64,000 bases of DNA from Christiangramia sp. (GCF_029937855.1 NZ_JAPYPC010000006.1:1-64000), one strand, 5' to 3'. Numbered from the stretch's first letter, positions 49,986 through 59,880 are shown. The notes: generated by a model not told the origin, from the letters alone. Program-made: numbers and translations.

Positions 49986-51479
49986 ATGAAACAGCAATCA
50001 ATATGGAAAAGTTTTAGCTCATCAAAATTATTTCCTTCCCTGGAAGAGGATCTTAAAGTAGACGTTGCCATTATTGGTGGCGGTATTACCGGCATTAGTG
50101 CGGCTGAAATGCTTCACAAGAATGGCCTGAGTGTCACCGTTTTAGAGGCCAGAAGAATAGGGAAGGGGAGTACAGGGCAAAGCACCGGAAATTTGTATGC
50201 AATTACAGATCAGTTATTACATAATCTGGAGTCTAAGTATGATAAAGATAAGTTGAAGAAAATTGTTGAATCGAGACAGGCGGCAATGGATAAGATCAAA
50301 TCTAATGTAATGGAATACGATCTGGATTGCGATTATGGGTTCCAGCAGATGTTTTTATTTCAGAATGGTGGTTCTTCAAAAATCGATGCGGAGCGAAACA
50401 CTTGGGGAAATCTGGAAATGAAATTCGGTGAAATTTCAGAAATAAATTTTCCTTTTAAATTTTCAGCGGGAATAAGGCTTGCCGAACAGGCACAGCTAAA
50501 CCCGCTTTTATACGTTCAGCAATTAGCGCAGAATATTAATATAGATGCCAGCTTTATTTTTGAAAATTCCCCGGTTCAAAAAATTGAGGAGCAAAATGAT
50601 GAGGTCGTTCTATATTGTAATGGAAAAAAAGTGATCGCTAAGTATGTTGTTCATGCAACGCACACACCAAAAGGCCTGAACATCCAGTACGATACAACAC
50701 TTGGGCCCTACCGGGAATATGGAATAGCTGCCAAACTCGAAAATGAGGATTATCCCCAAGGCATCTTCTGGGGATATTTTTCTGATAGTAAATTTTCTAT
50801 AAGATCGTATAAAAGAGGAAATACAAAATATTTACTCTGTGTGGGTCAGCCGCATAAGGTAGGACAGGCGAAAAGTAATCAGGATCATGTGGAAGGTTTA
50901 ATAGAATTCCTTCGGAAAAACTTTGAAATTAAAGAAGTAACGCATGTTTGGGGCGGCCAGAATTATAAACCTGCAGACCTTCTTCCTTATATAGGCCGCC
51001 AAAGTAGTGGTTCCAACCAGTTTGTAGCCACTGGTTTTTCTACCGATGGGCTGGTGTATGGGACGCTGGCTGCCATGATTATTAGCAATGAAATAAGCGG
51101 AGAAAAAGACGATTATTATGAAATTTTTAAAGCCAGCAGGCATCAACCGCTTAAATCGGCTAAGAAATTTATACAGGAAAATCTAAATGTTGGGAAACAG
51201 TTTTTGAAAGATCTTCCTTTCCTGCTGAAGAAAGAGGGAAAAGAATTATTGCCTGATGAGGGTATGGTAACTAAAAAGGACGGGCAAAGAATTGCTGTTT
51301 ACAGGAATAGGGATGGGGAATATAAAGTACATTCTGCAGTTTGCCCACACTTTGGTTGTGTGGTTCACTGGAATAATGTGGAAAAAAGCTGGGACTGCCC
51401 CTGCCATGGAAGCCGATTTGATGTTTGTGGAAAAGTGATTGAAGGTCCTTCTTTGGAAGGGTTAGAAGAAGTAAACTAG
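49986..51479 (+). CDS. FAD-dependent oxidoreductase (DAO) fused to a Rieske [2Fe-2S] domain
   Basis: A 497-residue two-domain enzyme. Residues ~24-370 form a D-amino-acid-oxidase-like FAD domain, with [39 protein letters not shown] and the C-terminal [17 protein letters not shown]. Residues ~410-497 form a Rieske domain with cluster ligands C453/H455 (CPHFGC) and C471/H474 (CPCHGS), and the structural disulfide pair C458/C473. Homologues in stress loci are uncharacterised; electron transfer between flavin and cluster suggests oxidation or reductive quenching of a small molecule. There is no signal peptide. It precedes the AI-2E family permease. Confidence 0.9.
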   Translation: MKQQSIWKSFSSSKLFPSLEEDLKVDVAIIGGGITGISAAEMLHKNGLSVTVLEARRIGKGSTGQSTGNLYAITDQLLHNLESKYDKDKLKKIVESRQAAMDKIKSNVMEYDLDCDYGFQQMFLFQNGGSSKIDAERNTWGNLEMKFGEISEINFPFKFSAGIRLAEQAQLNPLLYVQQLAQNINIDASFIFENSPVQKIEEQNDEVVLYCNGKKVIAKYVVHATHTPKGLNIQYDTTLGPYREYGIAAKLENEDYPQGIFWGYFSDSKFSIRSYKRGNTKYLLCVGQPHKVGQAKSNQDHVEGLIEFLRKNFEIKEVTHVWGGQNYKPADLLPYIGRQSSGSNQFVATGFSTDGLVYGTLAAMIISNEISGEKDDYYEIFKASRHQPLKSAKKFIQENLNVGKQFLKDLPFLLKKEGKELLPDEGMVTKKDGQRIAVYRNRDGEYKVHSAVCPHFGCVVHWNNVEKSWDCPCHGSRFDVCGKVIEGPSLEGLEEVN

Positions 51480-51573
51480 CTTTTAACTCCAATTTAGTCA
51501 CTAGATGCGTAAACAATATTAAACCTAAACAAGAGAGGAAAGTTAAACTTTAAAGTATTAAAACGTTTTGAAT

Positions 51574-52656
51574 ATGAAAAGGATACAACAATTAACTTTC
51601 TATTTTACCGCTTTTGTTTTAGCTACATACTTTTTATTCTTGGGCCTGGTAGAGGCAAAAGCGTTTCTAGCACCTTTTTTTACTGCCATTATTTTAAGCC
51701 TGCTTATGTTGCCGCTTGCCCGAAAGATGGAAAGGAAGATAAGCCGATCCCTGGCAGCCTTTCTAAGTAGTTTTTTACTCTTTCTGCTTTCCGTTGTATT
51801 TATAGGTTTAGTCTCCATACAAATGAAACAGTTCGTCGAAGACTGGCCTCAGATAAAAGAAAAAATGCAGCCAAAAATTGAGAAATTAAAGAATTTTGCT
51901 GTTGAAAAAACTCCTTTAAAGGAGGATCAACTTAAAACCAGTAAATTACTGAAGAAGTCCTCTTCTACTGGTTCTAAGAAATCTTCGATCAAAGCTTCTA
52001 AAGCCAGCGAAAACCCACTGTCAAAGATATTCGGCTTACTTGGAAATTATCTTTTAACCTTCATCTATATTTTTTTCATGCTTACTTACAGGCGAAGATT
52101 AAAAATTTTCCTTCTTAAAATCTTTCCACCTCATAAGGAAAAAAGGGTTAATATCACCATAAATAAGTCGGCTCAAGTGGCGCCTAATTACCTAATTGGT
52201 AAGCTTATATTAATGGGTGTTCTGGCAATTCTATATTCAGTGGGATTAGGAATTTCAGGCGTGAACAATTATATCTTAATAAGTCTTTTAGCTGCTTTAT
52301 TATCCATCATACCCTACATTGGTAATATCATAGGTTTTGCCATTGCAGTCGCTTTTGGCTTTCTATCTTCCGGTAATGCAGGTACACTAATAGGAATAAC
52401 CCTGACTTTTGCTATAGCACAATTTGTAGAGAGTTATGTTATGGAACCATATGTTATAGGAGATAAGGTAGATGTGCATCCATTTATTGTAATTCTCGTT
52501 GTGGTGATAGGTAACCTGGTATGGGGGGTCATAGGAATGATACTGGCCATTCCATTAATGGGAATATTGACCGTAATTTTATTACATATAAAAGAGCTCC
52601 ATCCTTTAGGAGAATTTTTTAGTAAGGAAAAACTAGATACTGAGAAGAATAGCTGA
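51574..52656 (+). CDS. AI-2E family transporter (UPF0118)
   Basis: A 360-residue inner-membrane protein with about seven to eight helices. The start is ATG 51574 (MKRIQQLTFYFTAFVLATYF); a TTG two codons earlier is less likely. A hydrophilic, Lys/Ser-rich segment (about residues 90-150, including TSKLLKKSSSTGSKKSS) separates the N-terminal helices from the conserved core, where VNNYILISLLAALLSIIPYI and YVIGDKVDVHPFIVILVV are typical. The Pfam name comes from an AI-2 exporter claim; other members are sodium/proton antiporters or of unknown function, so no quorum-sensing role should be assumed. Confidence 0.88.
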   Translation: MKRIQQLTFYFTAFVLATYFLFLGLVEAKAFLAPFFTAIILSLLMLPLARKMERKISRSLAAFLSSFLLFLLSVVFIGLVSIQMKQFVEDWPQIKEKMQPKIEKLKNFAVEKTPLKEDQLKTSKLLKKSSSTGSKKSSIKASKASENPLSKIFGLLGNYLLTFIYIFFMLTYRRRLKIFLLKIFPPHKEKRVNITINKSAQVAPNYLIGKLILMGVLAILYSVGLGISGVNNYILISLLAALLSIIPYIGNIIGFAIAVAFGFLSSGNAGTLIGITLTFAIAQFVESYVMEPYVIGDKVDVHPFIVILVVVIGNLVWGVIGMILAIPLMGILTVILLHIKELHPLGEFFSKEKLDTEKNS

Positions 52657-52698
52657 GAACTGAATTTTTACACATGTAATATTAAAAATGAACGAAAG

Positions 52699-53664
52699 AT
52701 GGCAGATTTAAAAGATTTAGTAGTTGTTCTAACCGGAGCAACAAGTGGAATAGGAAGAGCAACGGCCTTCAAATTTGCGCAGAATAATGCAAAAATGCTA
52801 CTCGCTGCCAGAAGCGAAAAGGATTTGGAAGAACTGTCGAAAGAACTAGGTTTACCAGAGGAAAGACTAAGAACAATACCCGCAGATGTTTCCAATCTGG
52901 ATCAGGTGGAATCATTGGCTAAAGCAGCAGTCAATCATTTTGGGCGTATAGATGTGTGGATCAATAATGCTGCAGTAACTGCTTTTGGACAATTTGAAGA
53001 TATCCCCATACATGATATGAAGAGAATTCTGGAAGTGAATTTATGGGGCTGTATATATGGAGCAAGAGTAGCTGTTAGACAGTTCAGAAAGCAGGGACAG
53101 GGAACCCTTATTAATATAGCTTCGGTTGCCGGAGTAGTAGGTCAGCCGTTTTCGGTGCCATACAGCATCAGTAAATTTGGCATACGAGGTCTTAGCATCT
53201 CCCTGGAACAGGAATTAAAAGCCGAAAAAGATATTCATGTTTGTACCGTGATACCTTCTACCATAGATACTCCAATTTATGCTCATGCTGCGAATTATAC
53301 AGGAAAAAGGATAATTCCGCCGGTTAAAGTTTCCCCAGCGGAAAAGGTAGCAGAGGTGCTTCTTGATTTAAGCCAAAATCCAGAGAAGAAGACTTATGTT
53401 GGAAAATCTACCAACTTAATGAGATTAGGAAAATCTTTATTTCCGAACCTGTTTGATAAATATGTTTATTATACCACGCGAAAAAAGGAAATTGGAGATG
53501 AACAGGTAGAAGATAATACAGGAAACTTATATGAACCTTCTAAAGAAAAACCAAGGATAGATGGCGGTTGGGCAGCCGGTAAAAAGAACCGGTCGCTACT
53601 GCCCTTAACAATTGGAATAGGCTTAATAATGGGAGTTGCCATGATTTATACGGCAAAAAAATAA
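52699..53664 (+). CDS. SDR family oxidoreductase with C-terminal transmembrane anchor
   Basis: A 321-residue short-chain dehydrogenase. Cofactor motif TGATSGIG (12-19), NNAA (89-92), and catalytic S142, Y155 and K159 in ASVAGVVGQPFSVPYSISK. It has the C-terminal extension of the SDR7-like group, ending in a hydrophobic helix (LLPLTIGIGLIMGVAMIYT, about 300-318), a tail anchor that would hold the enzyme to the membrane with the catalytic domain in the cytosol. It is the third distinct SDR in 8 kb. Substrate unknown; a membrane-embedded lipid-derived carbonyl is a reasonable guess. Confidence 0.9.
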   Translation: MADLKDLVVVLTGATSGIGRATAFKFAQNNAKMLLAARSEKDLEELSKELGLPEERLRTIPADVSNLDQVESLAKAAVNHFGRIDVWINNAAVTAFGQFEDIPIHDMKRILEVNLWGCIYGARVAVRQFRKQGQGTLINIASVAGVVGQPFSVPYSISKFGIRGLSISLEQELKAEKDIHVCTVIPSTIDTPIYAHAANYTGKRIIPPVKVSPAEKVAEVLLDLSQNPEKKTYVGKSTNLMRLGKSLFPNLFDKYVYYTTRKKEIGDEQVEDNTGNLYEPSKEKPRIDGGWAAGKKNRSLLPLTIGIGLIMGVAMIYTAKK

Positions 53665-53798
53665 TTGCAATAAAAATAATTTCCTTTGAAATAGCTTTCC
53701 TCTTTTAAGGAAAAAACTGAAATAAAAAATTTTTGAATTGAACATGTAATCGTATTAAAATAAAAATATTTTCTATCGTATCAATAAAAAATCATCAT

Positions 53799-54203
53799 AT
53801 GAAACATGCAATCTGCTATGTTAGTAATGCTAATAAAGACTTAAGTCAGCAACAAATAAAAAGCTTATTAGACTTCTGCCAGGAAAGCAATGAACAATTA
53901 AGTATTAAAGGAATATTACTTTATTCTGAAGGTAATTTTTTTCAAATTCTGGAGGGGGAAAAAGAAGTTGTCTTACCGGTATTTCATAAAATACAAAAAG
54001 ACTCTCGTCACTTTGGACTCATACAAATAATGGGACAGGATATTGCAGAAGGTGCATTTGATGGTTACAAAGCAGATATCTTAGAAGACTCTAAACATTC
54101 ATTTCAGGTTCCTAAGAAGTATATAGATGTCTTACATGGGATGTCTCCTGAAGCGAAGAGGCCAATGGAAAGAATGCTTGAGAATTTTATAGCTACTCGA
54201 TAG
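53799..54203 (+). CDS. BLUF domain blue-light sensor
   Basis: A 134-residue protein that consists of one BLUF domain, a flavin-based blue-light receptor, plus about 40 C-terminal residues. The photocycle residues are all present: Y7 (AICYVSNA), N31 (SNEQLSIKGILLY) and Q49 (GNFFQILEG). The following VLPVFHKIQKDSRHFGLIQI segment also fits the family. There is no fused EAL, GGDEF or other output domain, so signalling must go through a partner protein, as for PixD-like short BLUF proteins. Its place within a redox and envelope gene cluster suggests light-responsive control of those genes; no partner is visible next to it. Confidence 0.92.
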   Translation: MKHAICYVSNANKDLSQQQIKSLLDFCQESNEQLSIKGILLYSEGNFFQILEGEKEVVLPVFHKIQKDSRHFGLIQIMGQDIAEGAFDGYKADILEDSKHSFQVPKKYIDVLHGMSPEAKRPMERMLENFIATR

Positions 54204-54251
54204 ATCCTTATGGTTTTGCATTATTTAAACTTAAACAAAAAATATTTTCGT

Positions 54252-55160
54252 CTAGCGGTTAGTTGTAGCACTGAAGCGAGAGTAGGAGGTGGCTTCTTTC
54301 CCGTAGAGCATTGCTTCTATCAACGCCATATCCAGTAGCATTTCAGGAATGAATTTCTGCTTAAAAGCAAATAAAATCAACCTGATTTCTTCGTTTTTAT
54401 CTTTATCTGATATTAGATGCTTTTGCTTAATTGGCAGAGGCAAATTTTTTAATGCCAGATTAGTCTGCTCCACTAATTTTTGCTTTCGTTTTTCGTAGGC
54501 AGCGGAACCAACTAAGGGTTTAATTGGGTTCCAGGTTTTTTCCAGAAAATCCGGCCAATCAGCAACCCCCCGATAATAGGAAGGAATTAATGGAAAATTA
54601 TGAACTTCCTTGATAGAGTCAAAAATTTGGTTGACCCGCACAGATGCTTTTTCCGGATCCACCATTTGCACCTTCGCCATTCCCTCTAAGATACCAACAG
54701 AAATTTTAGAAAAATCATTGTCTTTATTATTCTTCAAGCCAATTTGCTGCTTTTTTCCATAGCTAAGCTCGTAAAATAAGCTGGTGACTAATAATAGTTT
54801 TGGAAGAACATAATAAATGGTATCATTAAAATCTTTCAATTTTTTTGTCTCCCTCAGCTTATCCAAATCTAATCCTGACACATCTGGAATCTCCTCTGGA
54901 ATAGCCGTTTTTCTTATAGCATCAGCTTGTTCTTCAAATGCTTCCGCGCGAAAATAAGGGCTTAATTCCTGCCACACAGGCTCCAGATAATCTGGATAAT
55001 TAGCTAAAGTCCTAAAAATTTGATTTACCAGCGGAACACGTAGACTTTGCTGAATATCCTCGTAAATAGGGCGAAGCCGTTCACTAATCGCATCGGGCGT
55101 TAAATCTGGTTTACGGGCAGCTAGTTGCATGCCTTGTTCGATTTCTTTATTTGGATTCAT
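54252..55160 (-). CDS. DehI-family (halocarboxylic acid dehalogenase-like) protein
   Basis: A 302-residue helical protein. Its length and internal two-fold pseudo-repeat fit DehI, the group I 2-haloacid dehalogenase: RLRPIYEDIQQSLRVPLVNQ and IFRTLANYPDYLEPVWQ in the first half, RVNQIFDSIKEVHNFPLIPS and YYRGVADWPDFLEKTWNPI in the second. DehI hydrolyses both enantiomers of haloacids; whether this one does cannot be judged, because the catalytic aspartate region was not aligned. Marine halogenated organics are a plausible substrate class. It converges with the BLUF gene, leaving 48 bp between them. Confidence 0.72.
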   Translation of the reverse strand: MNPNKEIEQGMQLAARKPDLTPDAISERLRPIYEDIQQSLRVPLVNQIFRTLANYPDYLEPVWQELSPYFRAEAFEEQADAIRKTAIPEEIPDVSGLDLDKLRETKKLKDFNDTIYYVLPKLLLVTSLFYELSYGKKQQIGLKNNKDNDFSKISVGILEGMAKVQMVDPEKASVRVNQIFDSIKEVHNFPLIPSYYRGVADWPDFLEKTWNPIKPLVGSAAYEKRKQKLVEQTNLALKNLPLPIKQKHLISDKDKNEEIRLILFAFKQKFIPEMLLDMALIEAMLYGKEATSYSRFSATTNR

Positions 55161-55558
55161 ATACTTTTTAATTGAAATTATAATTTATCAATCCGTAGAA
55201 AGACTCACTTATTGCGATACTTTTCATATACTAATTTCCTGGTCAAATAATTTTACAGCCTTAATATCTTAGGGTGTACGAGTGGGCAGGTTTATAAACC
55301 AGGCACTTGTAAGGAGTAAGCACCATATTCACATTCTTTCTAAATTATGATTTTTTTACAAGAGTTTATTTTTAGTAAGTTAGAATAAAGAGGCTGTCTA
55401 AAAATTCATGAAAAACGTCATCCTGTCCCCATAGCTATTGGGATATTTCAGGATCTTACCTAATTGAAATTCAAAATCAACTAGAAGCTGAATCAATCCC
55501 GAAAGCTTTCGGGACAGCCTGACGAGATATGGACTTTCTAGACAGCCTCCTTATAATT
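55161..55558. other. Intergenic region containing a MITE-like element
   Basis: Of these 398 bp, positions 55391-55548 are an inverted-repeat-bounded element. The remainder is AT-rich; the part next to the DehI gene presumably holds its promoter. No gene is supported. Confidence 0.5.
55391..55548. mobile_element. MITE-like element with 10-bp terminal inverted repeats
   Basis: AGGCTGTCTA (55391-55400) and its perfect complement TAGACAGCCT (55539-55548) bound a 158-bp stretch with no coding capacity. Inside the ends, CGTCATCCTG and CAGCCTGACG form a second, imperfect inverted pair, and CCCGAAAGCTTTCGGG is a perfect palindrome. A target-site duplication is not evident. It ends 11 bp before the alcohol dehydrogenase stop codon. 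Confidence 0.6.
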
Positions 55559-56734
55559 TTAAGGATGCATAATCACTTTGATACAATTATCCTCTTTCTT
55601 TTTAAAGATATCGTAAGCATGAGGTGCATCCTCTAATTTAAGCCTGTGTGTGATCACAAAGGAAGGATCTATTTCTCCTTTTTCAATTTTTTCAATCAGA
55701 GTGGGAAGATAGCGTTGGACATGGGTTTGTCCCATATTGAATTTCAGGGCTTTATTCATAGCAGCCCCAAAAGGTAATTCATTTACCATTCCCAAATAAA
55801 CTCCTGGAATTGATACTGTTCCTGCTTTTTTACAACTCATAAAGATCTGCTGAAGTACATAAGGCCGGGACATGGGTAGTTGTAAGACCTCTTTTGTTTT
55901 ATCAACTACTTTTCCGAACATGGTATCTCCATGTGCTTCTGCTCCCACTGCATCAATACAGGAATCGGGACCTTTACCATTGGTCATTTCCATGAGTTTC
56001 TCATAGACATCATCGCGATCTGTAGTGCTAATGATTTCAGCATTGCCCTGATTTTTAGCCATTTCCAGCCTTTCCGGCACATTATCTATGGCAATTACCC
56101 GTCCTGCACCCATCATCCAGGCACTTTTTATACAAAATTGACCCACAGGTCCGCATCCCCAGATCGCAACCGTATCGCCATCCCTAATATTGGCATTTTC
56201 TGCCGCCATATATCCGGTTGGAAATATATCTGAAAGAAATAAAGCCTGTTCATCGCTAAGGGCATCTGGAACTTTGGCCGGCCCCACATCTGCGTACGGC
56301 ACCCTTACATATTCTGCCTGCCCACCGGGAAACCCACCGAGGATATGGGAATATCCAAAAACTCCTGAAATAGTATGCCCAAGATTTTTCTTAGCCAGAT
56401 CTGGATTGGGGTTTGAATTATCACAAAGCGAATATAGATCATCATTACAATAGCTACAGTGTCCGCAAGCAATTGTAAAAGGGACCACCACGCGATCTCC
56501 TTTTTCGAATTTCTTTACGTCCTTTCCCAATTCCACTACTTCCCCCATAAATTCATGGCCCAGGATATCCCCTGATTCCATATTGGGCACCATTCCATCT
56601 ACCAGATGCAGATCTGAACCGCAGATTGCCGTTGAACTTACTTTTAGAATTATGTCTCCGGGATCCTGAATTTTTGGATCCGGGACATTATCTATTCTTA
56701 CATCGTTTCTTCCATGCCACACTAATGCCTTCAT
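55559..56734 (-). CDS. Zinc-dependent alcohol dehydrogenase (glutathione-independent formaldehyde dehydrogenase-like)
   Basis: A 391-residue cytosolic MDR-family dehydrogenase. Catalytic zinc ligands are C38 and H60-E61 (CGSDLH, GHEFMG), and structural zinc cysteines C90, C93, C96 and C104 ([16 protein letters not shown]) are complete. The NAD(P)-binding site is [10 protein letters not shown]. The long insertion around residues 105-145 and the [20 protein letters not shown] segment match the fdhA/threonine-dehydrogenase-like subgroup active on formaldehyde or other aldehydes. Stand-alone gene. It fits a detoxification role together with the SDRs and the aldo/keto-type enzymes, which is inference. 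Confidence 0.9.
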   Translation of the reverse strand: MKALVWHGRNDVRIDNVPDPKIQDPGDIILKVSSTAICGSDLHLVDGMVPNMESGDILGHEFMGEVVELGKDVKKFEKGDRVVVPFTIACGHCSYCNDDLYSLCDNSNPNPDLAKKNLGHTISGVFGYSHILGGFPGGQAEYVRVPYADVGPAKVPDALSDEQALFLSDIFPTGYMAAENANIRDGDTVAIWGCGPVGQFCIKSAWMMGAGRVIAIDNVPERLEMAKNQGNAEIISTTDRDDVYEKLMEMTNGKGPDSCIDAVGAEAHGDTMFGKVVDKTKEVLQLPMSRPYVLQQIFMSCKKAGTVSIPGVYLGMVNELPFGAAMNKALKFNMGQTHVQRYLPTLIEKIEKGEIDPSFVITHRLKLEDAPHAYDIFKKKEDNCIKVIMHP

Positions 56735-57028
56735 AATTTTTTGATTTTATTGGTTAATAAATAACATATCCATCTATAAATATGTGTAACAGTAAGTTAG
56801 AGAAATGAAAATCTACTCACCGTTAAGTATATCATAAGTTGTGTTACAGGAGATATAAAAATGAGAGCATAATTGGAGCTGAAGAAGTATGCATTCAGAA
56901 TATGGATGGGGAGAAGGTAGGAACTGGCTGTAAAGGCCAAAAACCTCACTAAGATAGCTTGGTTCTTCTATTTCTGGAAGAACTAATAGTGAAGATTAGT
57001 TTTAGTAATCCACGGATTTAAAAACCCA

Positions 57029-57754
57029 TCAGGATTTCATTTTTGACAAATATTCTTTATCTGTGAGATCGAGGATTAATGGGGTGATACTTGTCTTTTC
57101 GTGTTTTATGGCCCATCTATCTGAATCCTCATCTTCAGCTTCTATAGGTACCACAGTGAACCAATAATGCTGCCTTCCCATAGGATCTTTGTTAGCTACC
57201 ATTTTCCCATCATAATGTCTTACCGAAAGACTGGTCCAGGTTATTTCTCCATTAGGGTTTCTGGGGAAATTAATATTTAACAGCTCCTGTTCATCTTTAT
57301 CTACAACTTCTTTAAATGCATCTCCTACGTAAGGTGAAAGAGCATCAAAATCGGTTTCTGTCTCTCCTACAGATACGCTAAAAGCAATACCTCTTATTCC
57401 AAATAAAACTGCCTGCCTGGCTGCAGATAAAGTACCGGAATGCCAGGCAGAATTTCCGAGATTTGAACCAATATTCACTCCTGAAACAACAAGATCGATA
57501 TTTTCAAAGAGGTAAGTGCCCAATGCTACACAGTCAGCTGGTGTTCCATTCACGCGGTAAGCCTCCATTCCTTCAAATTGGATGGGAGATGTTTTGTAAG
57601 AAATTGGTCTTCCAGAGGTGATGGCCTGTCCCATAGAAGATTGTTCCACATCTGGCGCCATAACAATTACATCGCCAAATTTGGAAGCAACTTTAGCCAG
57701 ACAGGCAAGCCCCGGACTATAAATTCCATCATCGTTTGTCACCAGAATTTTCAT
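57029..57754 (-). CDS. surE: 5'/3'-nucleotidase SurE
   Basis: A 241-residue metal-dependent nucleotidase that dephosphorylates nucleoside 5'- and 3'-monophosphates, linked to stationary-phase survival. The metal and active-site residues are visible: N7-D8-D9-G10 in ILVTNDDGIYSPG, the serine pair in DVEQSSMGQAITSGRPI and N96 in SGVNIGSNLG. The GTLSAARQAVLFGIRGIAFS segment is typical. Length is normal. It is divergent from the lipid kinase gene and not next to pcm or rpoS-like genes. Confidence 0.94.
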   Translation of the reverse strand: MKILVTNDDGIYSPGLACLAKVASKFGDVIVMAPDVEQSSMGQAITSGRPISYKTSPIQFEGMEAYRVNGTPADCVALGTYLFENIDLVVSGVNIGSNLGNSAWHSGTLSAARQAVLFGIRGIAFSVSVGETETDFDALSPYVGDAFKEVVDKDEQELLNINFPRNPNGEITWTSLSVRHYDGKMVANKDPMGRQHYWFTVVPIEAEDEDSDRWAIKHEKTSITPLILDLTDKEYLSKMKS

Positions 57755-58111
57755 TTGAATTAATTTTAATGAATAATTGATATAAAATCGTTATTTCCGT
57801 TTTCTGTCCTAAAATCCTTTCGTCCTCCCTCAATTTAATTGACTCCATTAAATCTTCGTTTTGAAGGTATTCACTTTAATTTGATTTATTTTCAAAATGG
57901 GATTCTGAAACCATTCCGATAGCTTTTGGAACAAAATGACAGATTTTTTTCATTTTAGGATATTTTATAGATAACAATAAAATCTCATTCTCTTTCTGAA
58001 AGGTACTATTTATCACCGTTAAAAACTAGGTAAAAACTGCTAAGAAGTAGTTAACTTTTAATTTCGGCAGGATTTCTTTTTTACTTTTAAAAGGAAATTA
58101 TCATACTGAAG
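57755..58111. other. Divergent intergenic region between surE and the lipid kinase gene
   Basis: No gene is supported in these 357 bp. A decayed half of a palindromic repeat is suggested by CCATTCCGATAGCTTTTGGA followed by ACAAAATGACAG near 57913-57943. The rest is AT-rich with no clear promoter match. Confidence 0.4.
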
Positions 58112-58999
58112 ATGAAGCAGGTAATACATAATCCAACAGCAGGTAAAAAACATATTTCTAAAGAAGAAATAGTGAAAGCACTTAAAGATAATGGATCTGA
58201 AATAGCGTACATCTCTACGGAAGAATCTGGATGGGAAAAATTCTTAGAATCTAATCCGGAAATAGTATATGTCGCCGGAGGAGATGGTACGGTTCATAAG
58301 GTAGCAACCGCTATTATTAATAGAGAAAGCGGCACTAGGAATCCAAAGATTCATATTGTTCCTACCGGTACGGCTAATAATATGGCTAAATCTTTAAATA
58401 TACCTTTTGGTATAAACAGTATCAAAAATATAAAGGGAGATAGATTTAAAGCTATAGATTATGGGAAAGTAAAAGGTTTAAGCGCAAAGCATTCTTTTGA
58501 AAGTATTGGTATAGGCGTTTTTCCAGCTTTTGTAAAGGAAATAAAGAGGATGAAAAAGGAAGGTGAACCAGCCGGAGATTTGAAGCAACTTATAGAAAAA
58601 TTAGTTGAAAAAGTCACAGAATTTAAGCCACTCAAGGTAAAATTAAAAACAGAGAGTTTTAAAATAAGCGGTTCTTTCCTGCTTGTAGAAATTATGAATA
58701 TTAATTATTTGGGACCTAATCTACATTTTGCTCCTTCTGCTATCTCAAATGATGGATTTTTTGATCTAATCATGGTGCCTGAAAACAGGAGACGTGAATT
58801 GATATTATATTTGGAGCAGCTATTAAATGGAAAAAATGGAGCATTCGATGCTGAAAACTTTATGTTGAAGCTAAAATTAAAAGAAGCCCGAATTAAATGT
58901 AAAACTAATTTAGTTCAAATAGACGACGAGCTTGACGAGTCCTTTAAAAATACAATGGAAATTAAGGTAATTCCGAAAACTTTGAATTTTTGTTATTAA
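58112..58999 (+). CDS. Diacylglycerol kinase family protein (YegS/lipid kinase type)
   Basis: A 295-residue lipid kinase of the DAGK_cat superfamily. It opens MKQVIHNPTAGKK, has the nucleotide-binding VYVAGGDGTVHKVA (GGDGT at 56-60) and PTGTANNMAKSLN (85-97), and ends with the beta-sandwich C-terminal domain, including LHFAPSAISNDGFFDLIMV. It should phosphorylate diacylglycerol, phosphatidylglycerol, a sphingoid base or similar; the lipid is undetermined. Flavobacteria make unusual sphingolipid-like sulfonolipids, so several acceptors are possible. Monocistronic. Confidence 0.9.
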   Translation: MKQVIHNPTAGKKHISKEEIVKALKDNGSEIAYISTEESGWEKFLESNPEIVYVAGGDGTVHKVATAIINRESGTRNPKIHIVPTGTANNMAKSLNIPFGINSIKNIKGDRFKAIDYGKVKGLSAKHSFESIGIGVFPAFVKEIKRMKKEGEPAGDLKQLIEKLVEKVTEFKPLKVKLKTESFKISGSFLLVEIMNINYLGPNLHFAPSAISNDGFFDLIMVPENRRRELILYLEQLLNGKNGAFDAENFMLKLKLKEARIKCKTNLVQIDDELDESFKNTMEIKVIPKTLNFCY

Positions 59000-59316
59000 A
59001 TACTGAGAGCATTAGCCTGAAGAGTTCGCACAAAGATTTAAATTGATTCATAACCACATAGGATATTGAAAACACATATTTATAGATCTTGATATCCTGG
59101 TAATATTAAGTATCAATAGAATCGCCTGCCCGGTTAAGCCTGTACATGAAAAACAAGTTGAATAACTAGTTGATTATTGGAAGTACCTAAGTAAATACTA
59201 TTATAGATATTAATTTGAGGTAAACCAATTTATAACAAAGCGGGAAATCCTTTAAGGAGATCCCGCTTTTAGAAAGTTGACCAAATCCTGCTGATTTGGA
59301 ATATAATTGCTTTAAT
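59000..59316. other. Intergenic region between convergent genes
   Basis: Apart from a terminator hairpin at 59237-59270, nothing is recognised in these 317 bp. They are AT-rich and without an open frame of note. Confidence 0.45.
59237..59270. terminator. Intrinsic terminator, probably bidirectional
   Basis: AAAGCGGGA pairs with TCCCGCTTT, with an inner TCCTTTAAGGA hairpin that makes a nearly continuous stem. It lies between the convergent lipid kinase and AhpD-like genes, with T residues on the plus-strand side and a TTTG on the minus. Confidence 0.75.
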
Positions 59317-59880
59317 TTATGAAACGCTGTTTTCAGGTTTCCATTCAAATTTTTTGAATGCTTCATCTACCGGAGTTTCTGCAATATGGTTGGAATAATT
59401 ACTGATCACTTTTTGTGATATTCCCAAAATAATTTCTAGAAGCTGACGTTTGGTGAATCCGGCAGCATAAAAAGCCTCCAGTTCTGCTTTAGACACATTT
59501 CCACGGTTGCGAACAATAGAAAGCGTTGTTTCATGCAAAGTTTGGAGTTTTTCGTTAGGCATTTTTGTCTGGTTACGCAATGCTTCTGTAATTGCTGGAT
59601 CCACCTTCATCATATTAGCTATACCAGTATGAGCGGGAACACAGTAATGGCATTCATGCTCCACATTAATGGTTTGCCATACCACGGTGAGTTCTTCATT
59701 ATTAAAAGAAGAATTTTGAAAAACTTCGTGAAGCATTTGATAAGCTTCCAGAGTTCCAGGGGACTCTGCCAGCACACCATGTAGATTAGGAATCATCCCA
59801 AAAGCTTTTTGTGACTTTTCTAATAAAGCTTTGCTTTCTTCCGGAGCAGTATCCGTATTGTGAATTTTTAAAGTACTCAT
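59317..59880 (-). CDS. Carboxymuconolactone decarboxylase family protein (AhpD-like)
   Basis: A 187-residue protein with the AhpD-like redox motif E76-C77-x-x-C80-x3-H84 (ECHYCVPAH), which supports alkylhydroperoxidase or disulfide-reductase activity rather than decarboxylation. Helical segments AYQMLHEVFQNSSFNNEELT and KRQLLEIILGISQKVISN complete the fold. No membrane segment. It is encoded 65 bp downstream of a TetR regulator on the same strand, which probably controls it. An antioxidant role is inferred from the CxxC motif. Confidence 0.88.
   Translation of the reverse strand: MSTLKIHNTDTAPEESKALLEKSQKAFGMIPNLHGVLAESPGTLEAYQMLHEVFQNSSFNNEELTVVWQTINVEHECHYCVPAHTGIANMMKVDPAITEALRNQTKMPNEKLQTLHETTLSIVRNRGNVSKAELEAFYAAGFTKRQLLEIILGISQKVISNYSNHIAETPVDEAFKKFEWKPENSVS

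Noticed and set aside
51574-52656. Quorum-sensing (AI-2) exporter function
   Set aside because: The Pfam name is historical; no luxS or AI-2 processing gene is present and many family members are ion antiporters or unknown.
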